From Byssovorax sp. (GTDB taxonomy: Bacteria; Myxococcota_A; Polyangia; Polyangiales; Polyangiaceae), in NCBI GenBank assembly GCA_025362495.1, contig JANYGI010000131.1:1-64000 (forward strand): a stretch of DNA of 64,000 nucleotides, read 5' to 3'. The first letter of the stretch is position 1. Each line of letters begins with the position of its first letter. The notes beneath the pieces were generated by a model that was not told the DNA's origin, searched no databases, and was given only the letters and a program-made list of their open reading frames with translations. This document shows positions 25,019 through 33,368 of the stretch, piece after piece. The position numbers and the translations under genes are program-made.

Positions 25019-25597
25019 ATGCTCCAATTCAGCTCCGCGCAATCGCAGGTGTCGCCTCGAGTGGACACCGCACAACCGACGTCGGAGATCGAAGAGCCGG
25101 AGGAGCTCTCTCGCGCCGTCGAGATTGGCCTCCTGCGCGGCGCGCTCCTGGCGGCGCTGGAGACGATCCCCGTGCCCGCCGCGATCCTCACCGCGAGCGG
25201 GGCCGTGCGCTACGCGAACCAGGCCGCGCGCGAGCTGCTGAAGTGGGATCGTCGCGCTTTCGTGGGCGCCGCGGGTGGGCGCGGCTCGCCCGACGATCCG
25301 GCGGCCGCGTTCTTCGTGCAGCCGCTCGGCGTCGCTCACGCCGATCACGCGCTCGTCGTGCACCGCGCCGCCCCCGATCCCGGCCCCGCGGCGCTGCGCT
25401 GGCGCCGTCGCTTTCACCTCACGGGTCGCCAGACGGTCATCCTCGAGCACCTCGCCCGCGGGCTCGCGAGCAAGAGCATCGCCGAGATGCTCGCCTGCTC
25501 GGAGAAGACCGTGGCGTTCCACGTGTCATCGATCTTCGACAAGACCGGCGTCGACTCCCGCGCCGCCCTCGTCGCGCGCTTCTGGACCGAGCGATAG
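25019..25597 (+). CDS. LuxR-family transcription regulator with PAS-like sensor
   Basis: The 192-residue protein has a PAS-like sensor region in its middle (LETIPVPAAILTASGAVRYANQAARELL, quoted here only as AILTASGAVRYANQAARELL). A C-terminal LuxR/GerE helix-turn-helix follows at about 132-189: LTGRQTVILEHLARGLASKSIAEM, with ACSEKTVAFHVSSIFDKTG as the recognition part. It sits between the two Hsp70 genes on the same strand, with spacing that suggests its own promoter. It may control the chaperone cluster in response to a ligand or stress signal; that is inference from position. The ATG at 25019 starts a plausible N-terminus. Confidence 0.75.
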   Translation: MLQFSSAQSQVSPRVDTAQPTSEIEEPEELSRAVEIGLLRGALLAALETIPVPAAILTASGAVRYANQAARELLKWDRRAFVGAAGGRGSPDDPAAAFFVQPLGVAHADHALVVHRAAPDPGPAALRWRRRFHLTGRQTVILEHLARGLASKSIAEMLACSEKTVAFHVSSIFDKTGVDSRAALVARFWTER

Positions 25598-25692
25598 GCC
25601 GTCCACCCGGCTGGACGCGCGGTCCACGACGCTGGACGCCGCCCGCCGCTCGCTCGCCCGTTCGTGGACATCGCTGCTACCCTCCGCGCACC

Positions 25693-28458
25693 ATGCCGGC
25701 CCTCCCCTCGCGCGCGCGCCTCGCCGTCGGGATCGATCTCGGGACCACCCACACCGTCGTCGCGTGGGCCCCGCGAGACGGCAGCGCCGCGCCGCAGATC
25801 TTCCCGATCCCGCAGCTCGTCACCACCACCGAGGTCGCGGCGCGACCGCTGCTCGCGTCGTTCCTGTACGCGCCGATCGAAGGAGAGATCGCCGCCGATC
25901 CCTGGGGCGACGCGCCCTGGATCGTCGGCGAGCTCGCGCGTCGTCGCGGCGGCGAGGTCCCCGGTCGGCTGGTCGCTTCGTCGAAGAGCTGGCTCTGCCA
26001 TCGCGGGATCGATCCCACCGCGGCGATCCTCCCGTGGGGCGCCTCCGAAGAGGACACCGAGCTGCCGCGCGTCTCGCCGGTCGACGCCGCGGCGCGCCTC
26101 CTCGGTCACGTCGTTCAGTCGTGGAATCAAGCGTTTCCCGAGCACCCGCTCGCCGAGCAAGAGGTGGTGCTCACGGTGCCGGCGTCGTTCGACGAGGTCG
26201 CGCGCGAGCTCACGCTCGAGGCCGCGTCGCGCGCGGGGTTGCCGGTGCGCCTGCTCGAAGAGCCGCAGGCCGCGTTCTACGATTTCATGAACCGCGCGGG
26301 CCTCGCGGGGATCGAGGCCCTCCTCGCGCCGGGCGACGACGAGGCGCTGGTGCTGGTGTGCGACGTCGGCGGCGGCACCACCGATCTCTCCCTCATCCGC
26401 GTCGCGCGCGGCGCCGATCCCGCCGCGCCGTTCGAGGTCGCCCGCGTCGCCGTCGGCCACCATCTCTTGCTCGGCGGCGACAACATGGATCTCGCCCTCG
26501 CGCACGCCGTCGAGGCGCGAATGGTTGCAGCTCAAACGAAGCTCGACGCCGCGCGCTTCGGCCAGCTCGTGCTCGCGTGCCGCGCTGCGAAGGAGACGCT
26601 CCTCGGCGATGACGCGCCCGACGACGTCGCCGTCACGGTGCTCGCGCGGGGCGCCAGCCTGTTCGGCGGCTCGCTCACGGCGCGGCTCACGCGCGACGAG
26701 GCCTCACGCTTGGTGCTCGACGGGTTCTTCCCCGAGGCGCCGCGCGACGCGAAGCCGGCGCGCGCTCGTGGTGGCCTCGTCGCCGCGGGGTTGCCCTACG
26801 AGCGCGACGTCGCCGTGACCCGCCACGTCGCGCACTTCTTCGCGCGCCACGCGCCCGAGAGCCGCGGCCCGCGCGCCATCTTGCTCAACGGTGGCGTCTT
26901 CCGCGCGGCGCGCATCGCCGAGCGCCTCACCGCGGCGATCCAGGCCTGGGGCGGCCCGCCGATCGCCACGCTGCCGCTCGCCGATCCCGATCTCGCCGTC
27001 GCGCGCGGTGCCGTCGCCTACGCGCTCGCGCTCGCGGGGCGCGGCGTACGCATCGAGGGCGGCGCGGCCCTCGGCTACTACGTCGGCCTCGACGCGCCGA
27101 AGGGCGGCGGCCCGCGCTCCGCGGTGTGCGTCGTCCCGCGCGGCGCGAAGGAGGGCGTCGCGCAGAGCGCCGAGGGCCGCTCGTTCGCGCTGGTGCTCGG
27201 CACGAGGGTCCGCTTCGATCTCTTCGCCTCCGACGAGGCCAACCACCGCTCCGGCGAGGTGGTCACGCTCGACGACGACACCTTCGAACCGCTGCCGCCC
27301 GTCGCCGTGGCGTTCGAGGCTTCGGCGCGCAAAGCCGAGACGGTGAAGGTCGCCCTCGAAGGCGAGCTCTCGGCGATTGGCACCCTCGATCTCGCCTGCG
27401 TCGAGGTCGGCGCCCAAGCCGCGACCCCGCGACGATTTCGCCTTGTTTTCCAGCTCCGCGAGGCGCCCAGCGAGGCGCCTCCGCCGCCGGCCGCGGGACC
27501 TTCGCAGGCGCCGCGCGATCGCTCGCGCGAGGACGCGCGCGAGGCCATCCTCGTCGTCTTCGGCCGCGGCCGCTTCGACGTCACGCCGCGCCAGGTGAAG
27601 GATCTCGTCCGCGATCTCGAGCGCCTCCTCGGCGAGCGCGCGGCGTGGACGACGGCGCTCTCGCGCGATCTCTTCGACACCCTCGCGGCGGAGTCGAAGG
27701 CGCGACGCCGATCGCCCGAGCACGAGCGGGTGTTCTGGCAGCTCGCGGGCTACTGCGGCCGGCCCGGCTTCGGCGCGCCGGGCGACGACGAGCGGGTCGC
27801 ACGCCTCGCGCCGCTCTTCGCGGAACGCCTTGTCTTCCCGAATGAACCGCGGATCTGGCAGCAGTTCTGGATCGCCTGGCGACGCCTCGCCGGAGGCCTC
27901 GACGAGGCCGCGCAGACCACGATGCGCGACGTGCTCGATCCGCTCCTCGCCCCGGCCGCGTCGCGCCTCAAGAAGCCGAAGGGCTGGAAGCTCGAGGCCG
28001 AGACCGATCTCCTCGACCTCGTCTCGTCGCTCGAGCGCGTCCCGCCCCTCCGCAAGAGCGAGCTCGGCGGCTGGATCCTCGAGCGCACGTGGACCTCGCG
28101 TGATCCTCGCCTGTGGGCCGTCCTCGGGCGCCTCGGCGCGCGCGTGCCCACGTACGCGGGGCTCCACCACGTCGTCTCGGCGATGGTGGCCGAGCGCTGG
28201 CTCGACCACCTGCTGCGCGAGAAATGGGAGACGCTCCCCACCGCGCCCGAGGCCGCCGTGCGCCTCGCCCGCGTCACCGACGATCGCGCGCGCGACGTCT
28301 CCGAGCGCGCCCGCCGCGAGGTCGATCGCCGCCTCGTCACGATCGGCGCGAAAGAAAGCTGGATCCGCGCGGTGCGCGAGCTCGTCCCCGTCGAGGAGGC
28401 CGAGCGCGCGGCGTTCTTCGGCGAGGGCCTCCCCGTGGGTCTGCGGCTGATCGAATGA
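25693..28458 (+). CDS. Divergent Hsp70-family chaperone 2 with DUF3731-type C-terminal region
   Basis: The 921-residue protein starts AVGIDLGTTHTVVAW, with the other Hsp70 ATPase motifs VVLTVPASFDEVARELT, LLEEPQAAFYDF, VCDVGGGTTDLS and LLGGDNMDLALA. After a beta-rich middle and a Pro-rich linker at about 595-615, a helical C-terminal region of about 300 residues follows (RFDVTPRQVKDLVRDLERLL, WQLAGYCGRPGFG, WQQFWIAWRRLAGG, LGRLGARVPTYAGLHHV). This matches DUF3731, seen only on such Hsp70s. The frame is open to 24949, but the ATG at 25693 precedes the conserved motif and TACCCT lies 9 bases before it. It pairs with Hsp70-1 and the DUF2760 protein. Confidence 0.85.
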   Translation: MPALPSRARLAVGIDLGTTHTVVAWAPRDGSAAPQIFPIPQLVTTTEVAARPLLASFLYAPIEGEIAADPWGDAPWIVGELARRRGGEVPGRLVASSKSWLCHRGIDPTAAILPWGASEEDTELPRVSPVDAAARLLGHVVQSWNQAFPEHPLAEQEVVLTVPASFDEVARELTLEAASRAGLPVRLLEEPQAAFYDFMNRAGLAGIEALLAPGDDEALVLVCDVGGGTTDLSLIRVARGADPAAPFEVARVAVGHHLLLGGDNMDLALAHAVEARMVAAQTKLDAARFGQLVLACRAAKETLLGDDAPDDVAVTVLARGASLFGGSLTARLTRDEASRLVLDGFFPEAPRDAKPARARGGLVAAGLPYERDVAVTRHVAHFFARHAPESRGPRAILLNGGVFRAARIAERLTAAIQAWGGPPIATLPLADPDLAVARGAVAYALALAGRGVRIEGGAALGYYVGLDAPKGGGPRSAVCVVPRGAKEGVAQSAEGRSFALVLGTRVRFDLFASDEANHRSGEVVTLDDDTFEPLPPVAVAFEASARKAETVKVALEGELSAIGTLDLACVEVGAQAATPRRFRLVFQLREAPSEAPPPPAAGPSQAPRDRSREDAREAILVVFGRGRFDVTPRQVKDLVRDLERLLGERAAWTTALSRDLFDTLAAESKARRRSPEHERVFWQLAGYCGRPGFGAPGDDERVARLAPLFAERLVFPNEPRIWQQFWIAWRRLAGGLDEAAQTTMRDVLDPLLAPAASRLKKPKGWKLEAETDLLDLVSSLERVPPLRKSELGGWILERTWTSRDPRLWAVLGRLGARVPTYAGLHHVVSAMVAERWLDHLLREKWETLPTAPEAAVRLARVTDDRARDVSERARREVDRRLVTIGAKESWIRAVRELVPVEEAERAAFFGEGLPVGLRLIE

Positions 28459-28496
28459 AAGCGCCCCCGCCCTCGCCGTGTAAGCTCCAGCCGACG

Positions 28497-28979
28497 ATGG
28501 CTGACGGGACCCTCGGCCGGCTCCTCGATCCGCGCGCCCTCGACGAGGGCGCGGGCCCGCGCGGCCGCGTCCAGATCACGGTGCCCGCCGCGTGGCTCGA
28601 AGGCGGGTGTCGCATCGAAATCCTCACGCCGCGCCGCCTCCCCTGCGCGCGCTGCGACGGCGGCGGCTGCGACGCGTGCGGCAAGAGCGGCGTCCTCCGC
28701 GCGCCCGACGACGAGGCCGCGCGCCGCCTCGAGATCACGCTCCCGGGCACGCAAAATGAAGCCGTCGCGCTCCGCCTCGCCGATCCCTTCGGCCCCGGCG
28801 TCGTCGACCAGCTCATCGTCGAGGTCCGCGTCGGCGCGCCCTCCGCGGGGGTGACGCTCCTCGTCGACGACCTGCCGGCGGACGAGCCCGAGCCGCTCCC
28901 GCTCATCCCGTGGCGCGGGGTGATCATGGCCGCGATTGCGACCGCCGCCGCGATCCTCGTCGCCGTCCTCGCGCGCTGA
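28497..28979 (+). CDS. J-domain-less, DnaJ-like zinc-cluster protein with C-terminal membrane anchor
   Basis: The 160-residue protein has no J domain (no HPD). Residues 22-45 and 76-113 look like DnaJ C-terminal substrate-binding strands (GRVQITVPAAWLEGGCRIEI; RRLEITLPGTQNEA; LADPFGPGVVDQLIVEVRV). Between them is a compact four-cysteine cluster, C50, C53, C58 and C61, reading PCARCDGGGCDACGKSG, like a shortened DnaJ zinc finger. Residues about 141-159 are hydrophobic, a tail anchor. An ATG at 28455 overlaps the Hsp70-2 stop (ATGA) and would add 14 residues; 28497 is preferred because TAAGCT lies 10 bases before it. I infer a role as substrate-binding partner of the Hsp70s at the membrane. Confidence 0.65.
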   Translation: MADGTLGRLLDPRALDEGAGPRGRVQITVPAAWLEGGCRIEILTPRRLPCARCDGGGCDACGKSGVLRAPDDEAARRLEITLPGTQNEAVALRLADPFGPGVVDQLIVEVRVGAPSAGVTLLVDDLPADEPEPLPLIPWRGVIMAAIATAAAILVAVLAR

Positions 28980-28997
28980 TGCGTTAACCTCCCGAGC

Positions 28998-31694
28998 ATG
29001 GTCCGAAGCCGCTCGGCGTTTCCGCTCCTCGTCGTCCTCTGCGCACCGTTCGTCGCCGCCTGCAGCGAACGCTTCTTCCCGCCGCCGCTGCCCGTCGTGC
29101 CCGATCCTCCCGTCGTCACGGTCGACGACGTGATGGACGATCTCCCGCAGTCGTGCGCCTTCGAGTGCGGAGGCTGCGCCGAGCCCGCCACGGCCTTTGA
29201 TTGCCCCACGATCAAGGCCTGGGACAAGGTCCCTCACGCCGCCGCCTGCGGCTCGTGGGACGGCACCTATCCCGCCCCCACACCGGGCCAGTGCACCGCC
29301 GCCGAGCCCACGGGCGAGGCGGCGCGCAAGGCCGGTCCGTTCGCGGGCGGCGTCGTGCTGCCGGACGGGCATCGCATCCAGCCCGCCGGGCGCAACGTGG
29401 TCTTCGCCGAGAAAGACCTCGTCGGCGGCTTCCCGATGAGCGTGATGCCGCTCTCGGGCACCCACTTCGCGCTCGTCTCCGACGGCGGCATCAAGGACAA
29501 CGCCCTTCGCCTCGTCGACATCGACGCTCTCGCCGGCACCGGCGCTCCGGTCGCCGCCTACGTGCCTTTCCCACGGCCGACCTCGCTCTTCTACGGCATG
29601 TCGTTCCTCCCGCCGGGCAAGGTCCTGGCCTCGGGCGGCGGCGATGGAAAGGTCTACGCGTTCGACGTCGACACCGCCAAAGGCTCTCTCGCCCGCGCCG
29701 CGTCGCGCGACGTCGATCTGGGCAAGGGCACCGACGATTCGCCTTATTTCGTCGGCGCGATCGCCACAACGGCCGACGGCACGCGGCTCCTCGTCGGCCC
29801 CTCGGATCACGCCGCCTCGGTGCTGGTGATCTCGCTCGCCGACGCCGACTACGGCAAGACGATCGCCACCCTCGCGCTGCCCGGCACCCGCGCGGTCTTC
29901 GACATTCGCCTCGATCCCTTCGACCCGACTGGCACCCTCTTCTATGCCACCGATCAGTCGCAGTCGCGGCTGCTCGAGATCGACGGCGCGAAGGGCACGT
30001 TGAAGCGCTCCTTCCCGCTCGACAAGAACCCTTCGCAGATCCTCTTCCTCGACGCCACGTACCTCGTCGTCGCCGAGACTGACAGCGACGTGCTCGCCGT
30101 CGTCAACCGTGTCACGGGCATGGTCGAGGCCCGTGTTCCTGTCTTCGAGAAGGACGCGCCTCACGGCTTCTCCCCGAGCGGGATGAGCTACGATCCCGCG
30201 ACCAAGCGCCTCTATGCCGTGCTCGCCGGCGTCAACGCGGTCGAGGCGTACGACGTGGGCCCGGGCGCGCCGCCGACGATAACCCCGGTCGGCCGCCTCC
30301 CCACGGCCTGGTGGCCCACGGGCGTCATGACCCACACCGATGGATCCCTGGTGGTCATCACCGGCAAGGGCGTCGGGACTGGCACCGACAACAAGCAGTA
30401 CACCTGGGGCGAGGGCTCGATCACCGATCATCTTCACGGCAGCGTCCAGCACATCCCCGCGGCGCTCCTCGGCGATCTCACGGCGTCGACCAAGGTCGTC
30501 GAGGCCACGCGCCGCCTCGACGAGCTCGACGGCGGCCCGCAGATCACCTGCCCCAAAGGCACGTTCGACTTCCCGATTCCCAAGGACAACCAGAGCGGCC
30601 CCTCGGCCCAGATCAAGCACGTGATCCTCGTGGTGCGGGAAAACAAGACCTACGACGCCGTCTTCGGCGATCGCGCCGACCTCGGCGACGGTGATCCCAA
30701 GCTTACCATGGCCAGCGACGTCGCGACGCAAGAGGCCATCTGGAAGAACGCCCGCGGCATCGCCAGGGGGTTCACCAATTTCGACAACTTCTACACCGAC
30801 GCCGAGCAGTCGATCCAGGGCCACACCTGGACGGTCTACGGCCGCACCACCGATTTCATGGAGCGCACCTGGCTCGATATCTGGGGGCGCTCCACCCGCA
30901 CCATCACCACCCCGACCAACGTGGTCGACGGCCCGGAAGAGGGCGGCGTCTTCACCTGGTTTGCCGACGCCGGCATTCCCATGGATAACATGGGAGAGAT
31001 CGTCGGCGGCGGTACGCCCGACGGCGACTACCCCGGCCTGCTCTACGCGCAGAATCGGCCCGACATCGACAAGTCCTGTTACATGGGCGGTCGCGTCCGC
31101 CTCCGCTGCGATCTCAAGCCCTTCACCTACGCCTTGCAGACCAACGATCACACCTACGGCGGCCAGGGCGGGGCCGCCGCGCCCGAGGTGATGATCGCCG
31201 TCAACGACGAGGCGATTGGCATCCTCCTCGACGCCCTCTCCCACAGCCCGACCTGGAAAGACTCGCTCCTGATCGTGACCGAGGACGATCCTCAGGATGG
31301 CGGCGATCACGTCGATCTCCACCGATCGCTCCTCTTCATGGCCTCTCCGTGGATCAAGCGCGGCTACGTGAGCCACGGGCACTACGACATGGCGAGCGTG
31401 TACCGCCTCGTCGCGCAGATCTTCGGCATGCCCTACCACAACGAGATGATGCGCCATGCACAGGCGCCCCTCGACGCCTTCACCAGCACGCCGGACTACA
31501 CGCCGTACACCTACGCCCCGCGGACGATCAACGCGCCTTGCAACGCGCAGGAGTCGCCGTACTCGCGCCAGGCCGCGTCGTGGGATTTCGAGGATCTCGA
31601 CGATCAGCCCGGCCTCAGCGCCCAGATCATGGAGATGATGAAGAAGTCCCCGGCCGATCGCGGGGTGAAGGTGCTGCCCCCCCGAACGCGCTGA
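28998..31694 (+). CDS. Lipoprotein with beta-propeller and phosphoesterase domains
   Basis: The 898-residue protein has a lipoprotein signal peptide (Cys22, AAC). A cysteine-rich stretch (CAFECGGCAEP) precedes a propeller-like region at about 130-480 made of repeated strands such as FALVSDGGIKDNALRLVDI and GRLPTAWWPTGVMTHTDGSL. From about 535 comes a phosphoesterase/phospholipase-C-like domain: IKHVILVVRENKTYDAVFGD, FTNFDNFYTDAEQSIQGHTW, and later SLLIVTEDDPQDGGDHVDLH then SHGHYDMASVYRLVAQIFG, with the acidic and histidine residues expected to bind metals. It is anchored outside the cytoplasm. TAACCT lies 7 bases before the start. The substrate may be a phosphodiester. Confidence 0.8.
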   Translation: MVRSRSAFPLLVVLCAPFVAACSERFFPPPLPVVPDPPVVTVDDVMDDLPQSCAFECGGCAEPATAFDCPTIKAWDKVPHAAACGSWDGTYPAPTPGQCTAAEPTGEAARKAGPFAGGVVLPDGHRIQPAGRNVVFAEKDLVGGFPMSVMPLSGTHFALVSDGGIKDNALRLVDIDALAGTGAPVAAYVPFPRPTSLFYGMSFLPPGKVLASGGGDGKVYAFDVDTAKGSLARAASRDVDLGKGTDDSPYFVGAIATTADGTRLLVGPSDHAASVLVISLADADYGKTIATLALPGTRAVFDIRLDPFDPTGTLFYATDQSQSRLLEIDGAKGTLKRSFPLDKNPSQILFLDATYLVVAETDSDVLAVVNRVTGMVEARVPVFEKDAPHGFSPSGMSYDPATKRLYAVLAGVNAVEAYDVGPGAPPTITPVGRLPTAWWPTGVMTHTDGSLVVITGKGVGTGTDNKQYTWGEGSITDHLHGSVQHIPAALLGDLTASTKVVEATRRLDELDGGPQITCPKGTFDFPIPKDNQSGPSAQIKHVILVVRENKTYDAVFGDRADLGDGDPKLTMASDVATQEAIWKNARGIARGFTNFDNFYTDAEQSIQGHTWTVYGRTTDFMERTWLDIWGRSTRTITTPTNVVDGPEEGGVFTWFADAGIPMDNMGEIVGGGTPDGDYPGLLYAQNRPDIDKSCYMGGRVRLRCDLKPFTYALQTNDHTYGGQGGAAAPEVMIAVNDEAIGILLDALSHSPTWKDSLLIVTEDDPQDGGDHVDLHRSLLFMASPWIKRGYVSHGHYDMASVYRLVAQIFGMPYHNEMMRHAQAPLDAFTSTPDYTPYTYAPRTINAPCNAQESPYSRQAASWDFEDLDDQPGLSAQIMEMMKKSPADRGVKVLPPRTR

Positions 31695-31724
31695 TACCAG
31701 GTCAACGCAGGAGTCCATCCGGCC

Positions 31725-33356
31725 ATGTCTCAACCCATCGATCCTGGCGCCCCCGGCGCGCCCCCGCGCGACGACGACTACGACGTGCTCCTCGCGGCCG
31801 TCCGCGCGCGCTTCGCGCTCGTCACCACCGAGAAGCAGGGCAAAGCACACCTGTTCTCCACGGAAGCTCCGGCCCTGTACGACGCCTATCTCGAAGGCCT
31901 CGCGCCGGCCCACCGCCAGCTCAGCACCTGCTCCACGTGCCGGAAATTCGTGACCACCTACGGCGGAGTCTTGGTCGTGACGCCCGAGGGCAAGGCGGTC
32001 CCGGCGCTGTGGGACGTCGCGTCGGCCCCCGCGCGCTACGCCGGCGCGATCCGCGCCCTGGAAGAGGCCGTATCGCGCGCGCCGGTCACCGGGGTGTTCC
32101 TCTCCACCGCGCCGAGCTGGGGAGTCCCCGCCACCGGCGCGTGGGCCCACCTCGCCGTCACCCCGCGGGACGGCCTCGTCTACAAGCCCTCTCTTCTCAA
32201 GACCGCGTCGCAGATCGTCGCCGAGAAGACCCAGGACTACCAGACGCTCTCGCGCGGGCTCGACGAGTTCCCGCTCGACGTGGTCCGCAACGCCCTCTCG
32301 CTCCTGAAATCAGGCGCGCTGGCGCAGCCCGAGAAGACCATCGGTGTCGCGCAGTGGCTCGCCGACCTTCACGAGGCGAGAGCGGCCGCGCGAAGCCCGC
32401 GCGTGAAGGAGAACCTCACCTGGCTGGCCGTGGCCGGGGCGCCCGCCGGCTTCTGCCATGTCCGCAGCACCATGATTGGCACTCTCCTGGAAGACCTCAG
32501 GGCGGGCCTCCCGTTCCCCGAGATCAAGGCCCGGCTCGCCGCCAAGCTCGATCCTCTCCAGTACCAGCGCCCGCAGGCGGCGCCGACGGCGGGCAACATC
32601 GCCCAGGCCGAGAAGATCATCGCCAGGCTGAAGGCCGAGGGCGCGCTCGAGCGGCGCTTCGCCAGGCTCGCCGACCTCCAGACGCTCTGGCGCCCAACCA
32701 CCGCCAAGGCCGAGCCGAAGAAGACGAAGGGAGTCTTCGCTCACCTCCTCTCCGAGCCGAAGCCCGGGGCCGCGCCGATCGAGGCGCCGGCCGTCACGAT
32801 GACCTGGGACAAGTTCTCGAAGACCGTCTTGCCGTCGGCGCACGGCATCGAGTTCTTCGTCCCGGCCTCGGCGCAATCGTACGTGGCCATGGTCACGGCG
32901 AAGAACCCGGACGCGCCGCCGATCGTGCAGTGGGACTTCGCCGACGAGCGGAACCCCGTCACCTGGTACGTTTACCACAAGGGCTCTGCCCCGGCGCGCT
33001 GGAACCTCACCCCGGGCGGCTTCCACCCGGTGACGGCCGTCGCGCTGTCACCCTCGATGTGGAGCGCCAGGCGGACCTTCGCCAATCAAGGCAACGCCGT
33101 GGCCTTCCTCCTCGAGGACTGCAAAGACACCGAGTACAGCGGCGGAGCGGGCTTCTTTCCGACGTTCCTCAAGAGCGAATTCCACGAGATCCGCGCCACG
33201 ATGGAGGCTTACGCCAAGGACGCCAAGATCGAGGGCAAGGACGAGGCGGAGGCCTGCGGTATCGTCCTCACGAAGGGTGGTACGTGGAATCTCACCTTCC
33301 GCGTGACGGCGAAGGACGGCTCGCGGTCGAAGTATACCCTCGACCGCTGGGACTGA
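31725..33356 (+). CDS. Protein of unknown function, resembling phage-associated CxxCR proteins
   Basis: The 543-residue cytoplasmic protein has no signal or TM segment. Early on it shows HRQLSTCSTCRKFVTTYGGV (about 64-83), a cysteine pair followed by an aromatic/basic motif that I recall from large hypothetical proteins encoded by tailed phages and by bacterial islands. Later blocks are GVAQWLADLHEARAA, NLTWLAVAGAPAGFCHVRST, and a C-terminal half rich in TWYVYHKGSAP-like strands, including VTMTWDKFSKTVLPSAHGIE. Codon use matches the neighbours and no phage genes are near. The resemblance is from memory and not verified; the function is unknown. Confidence 0.6.
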   Translation: MSQPIDPGAPGAPPRDDDYDVLLAAVRARFALVTTEKQGKAHLFSTEAPALYDAYLEGLAPAHRQLSTCSTCRKFVTTYGGVLVVTPEGKAVPALWDVASAPARYAGAIRALEEAVSRAPVTGVFLSTAPSWGVPATGAWAHLAVTPRDGLVYKPSLLKTASQIVAEKTQDYQTLSRGLDEFPLDVVRNALSLLKSGALAQPEKTIGVAQWLADLHEARAAARSPRVKENLTWLAVAGAPAGFCHVRSTMIGTLLEDLRAGLPFPEIKARLAAKLDPLQYQRPQAAPTAGNIAQAEKIIARLKAEGALERRFARLADLQTLWRPTTAKAEPKKTKGVFAHLLSEPKPGAAPIEAPAVTMTWDKFSKTVLPSAHGIEFFVPASAQSYVAMVTAKNPDAPPIVQWDFADERNPVTWYVYHKGSAPARWNLTPGGFHPVTAVALSPSMWSARRTFANQGNAVAFLLEDCKDTEYSGGAGFFPTFLKSEFHEIRATMEAYAKDAKIEGKDEAEACGIVLTKGGTWNLTFRVTAKDGSRSKYTLDRWD

Positions 33357-33368
33357 GACGGGAGCGCG

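Noticed and set aside
24949-25692. Upstream extension of Hsp70-2
   Set aside because: It runs out of frame over the LuxR-type regulator gene and is not Hsp70-like; ATG 25693 immediately precedes the phosphate-1 motif.
27750-32150. A 4.4-kb open frame on the minus strand over the Hsp70-2, DnaJ-like and phosphoesterase genes
   Set aside because: It has no recognisable domain, its amino-acid content is Arg/Gly/Val-rich low complexity, and it lies antisense to well-supported genes. Long antisense frames are normal at this GC content.
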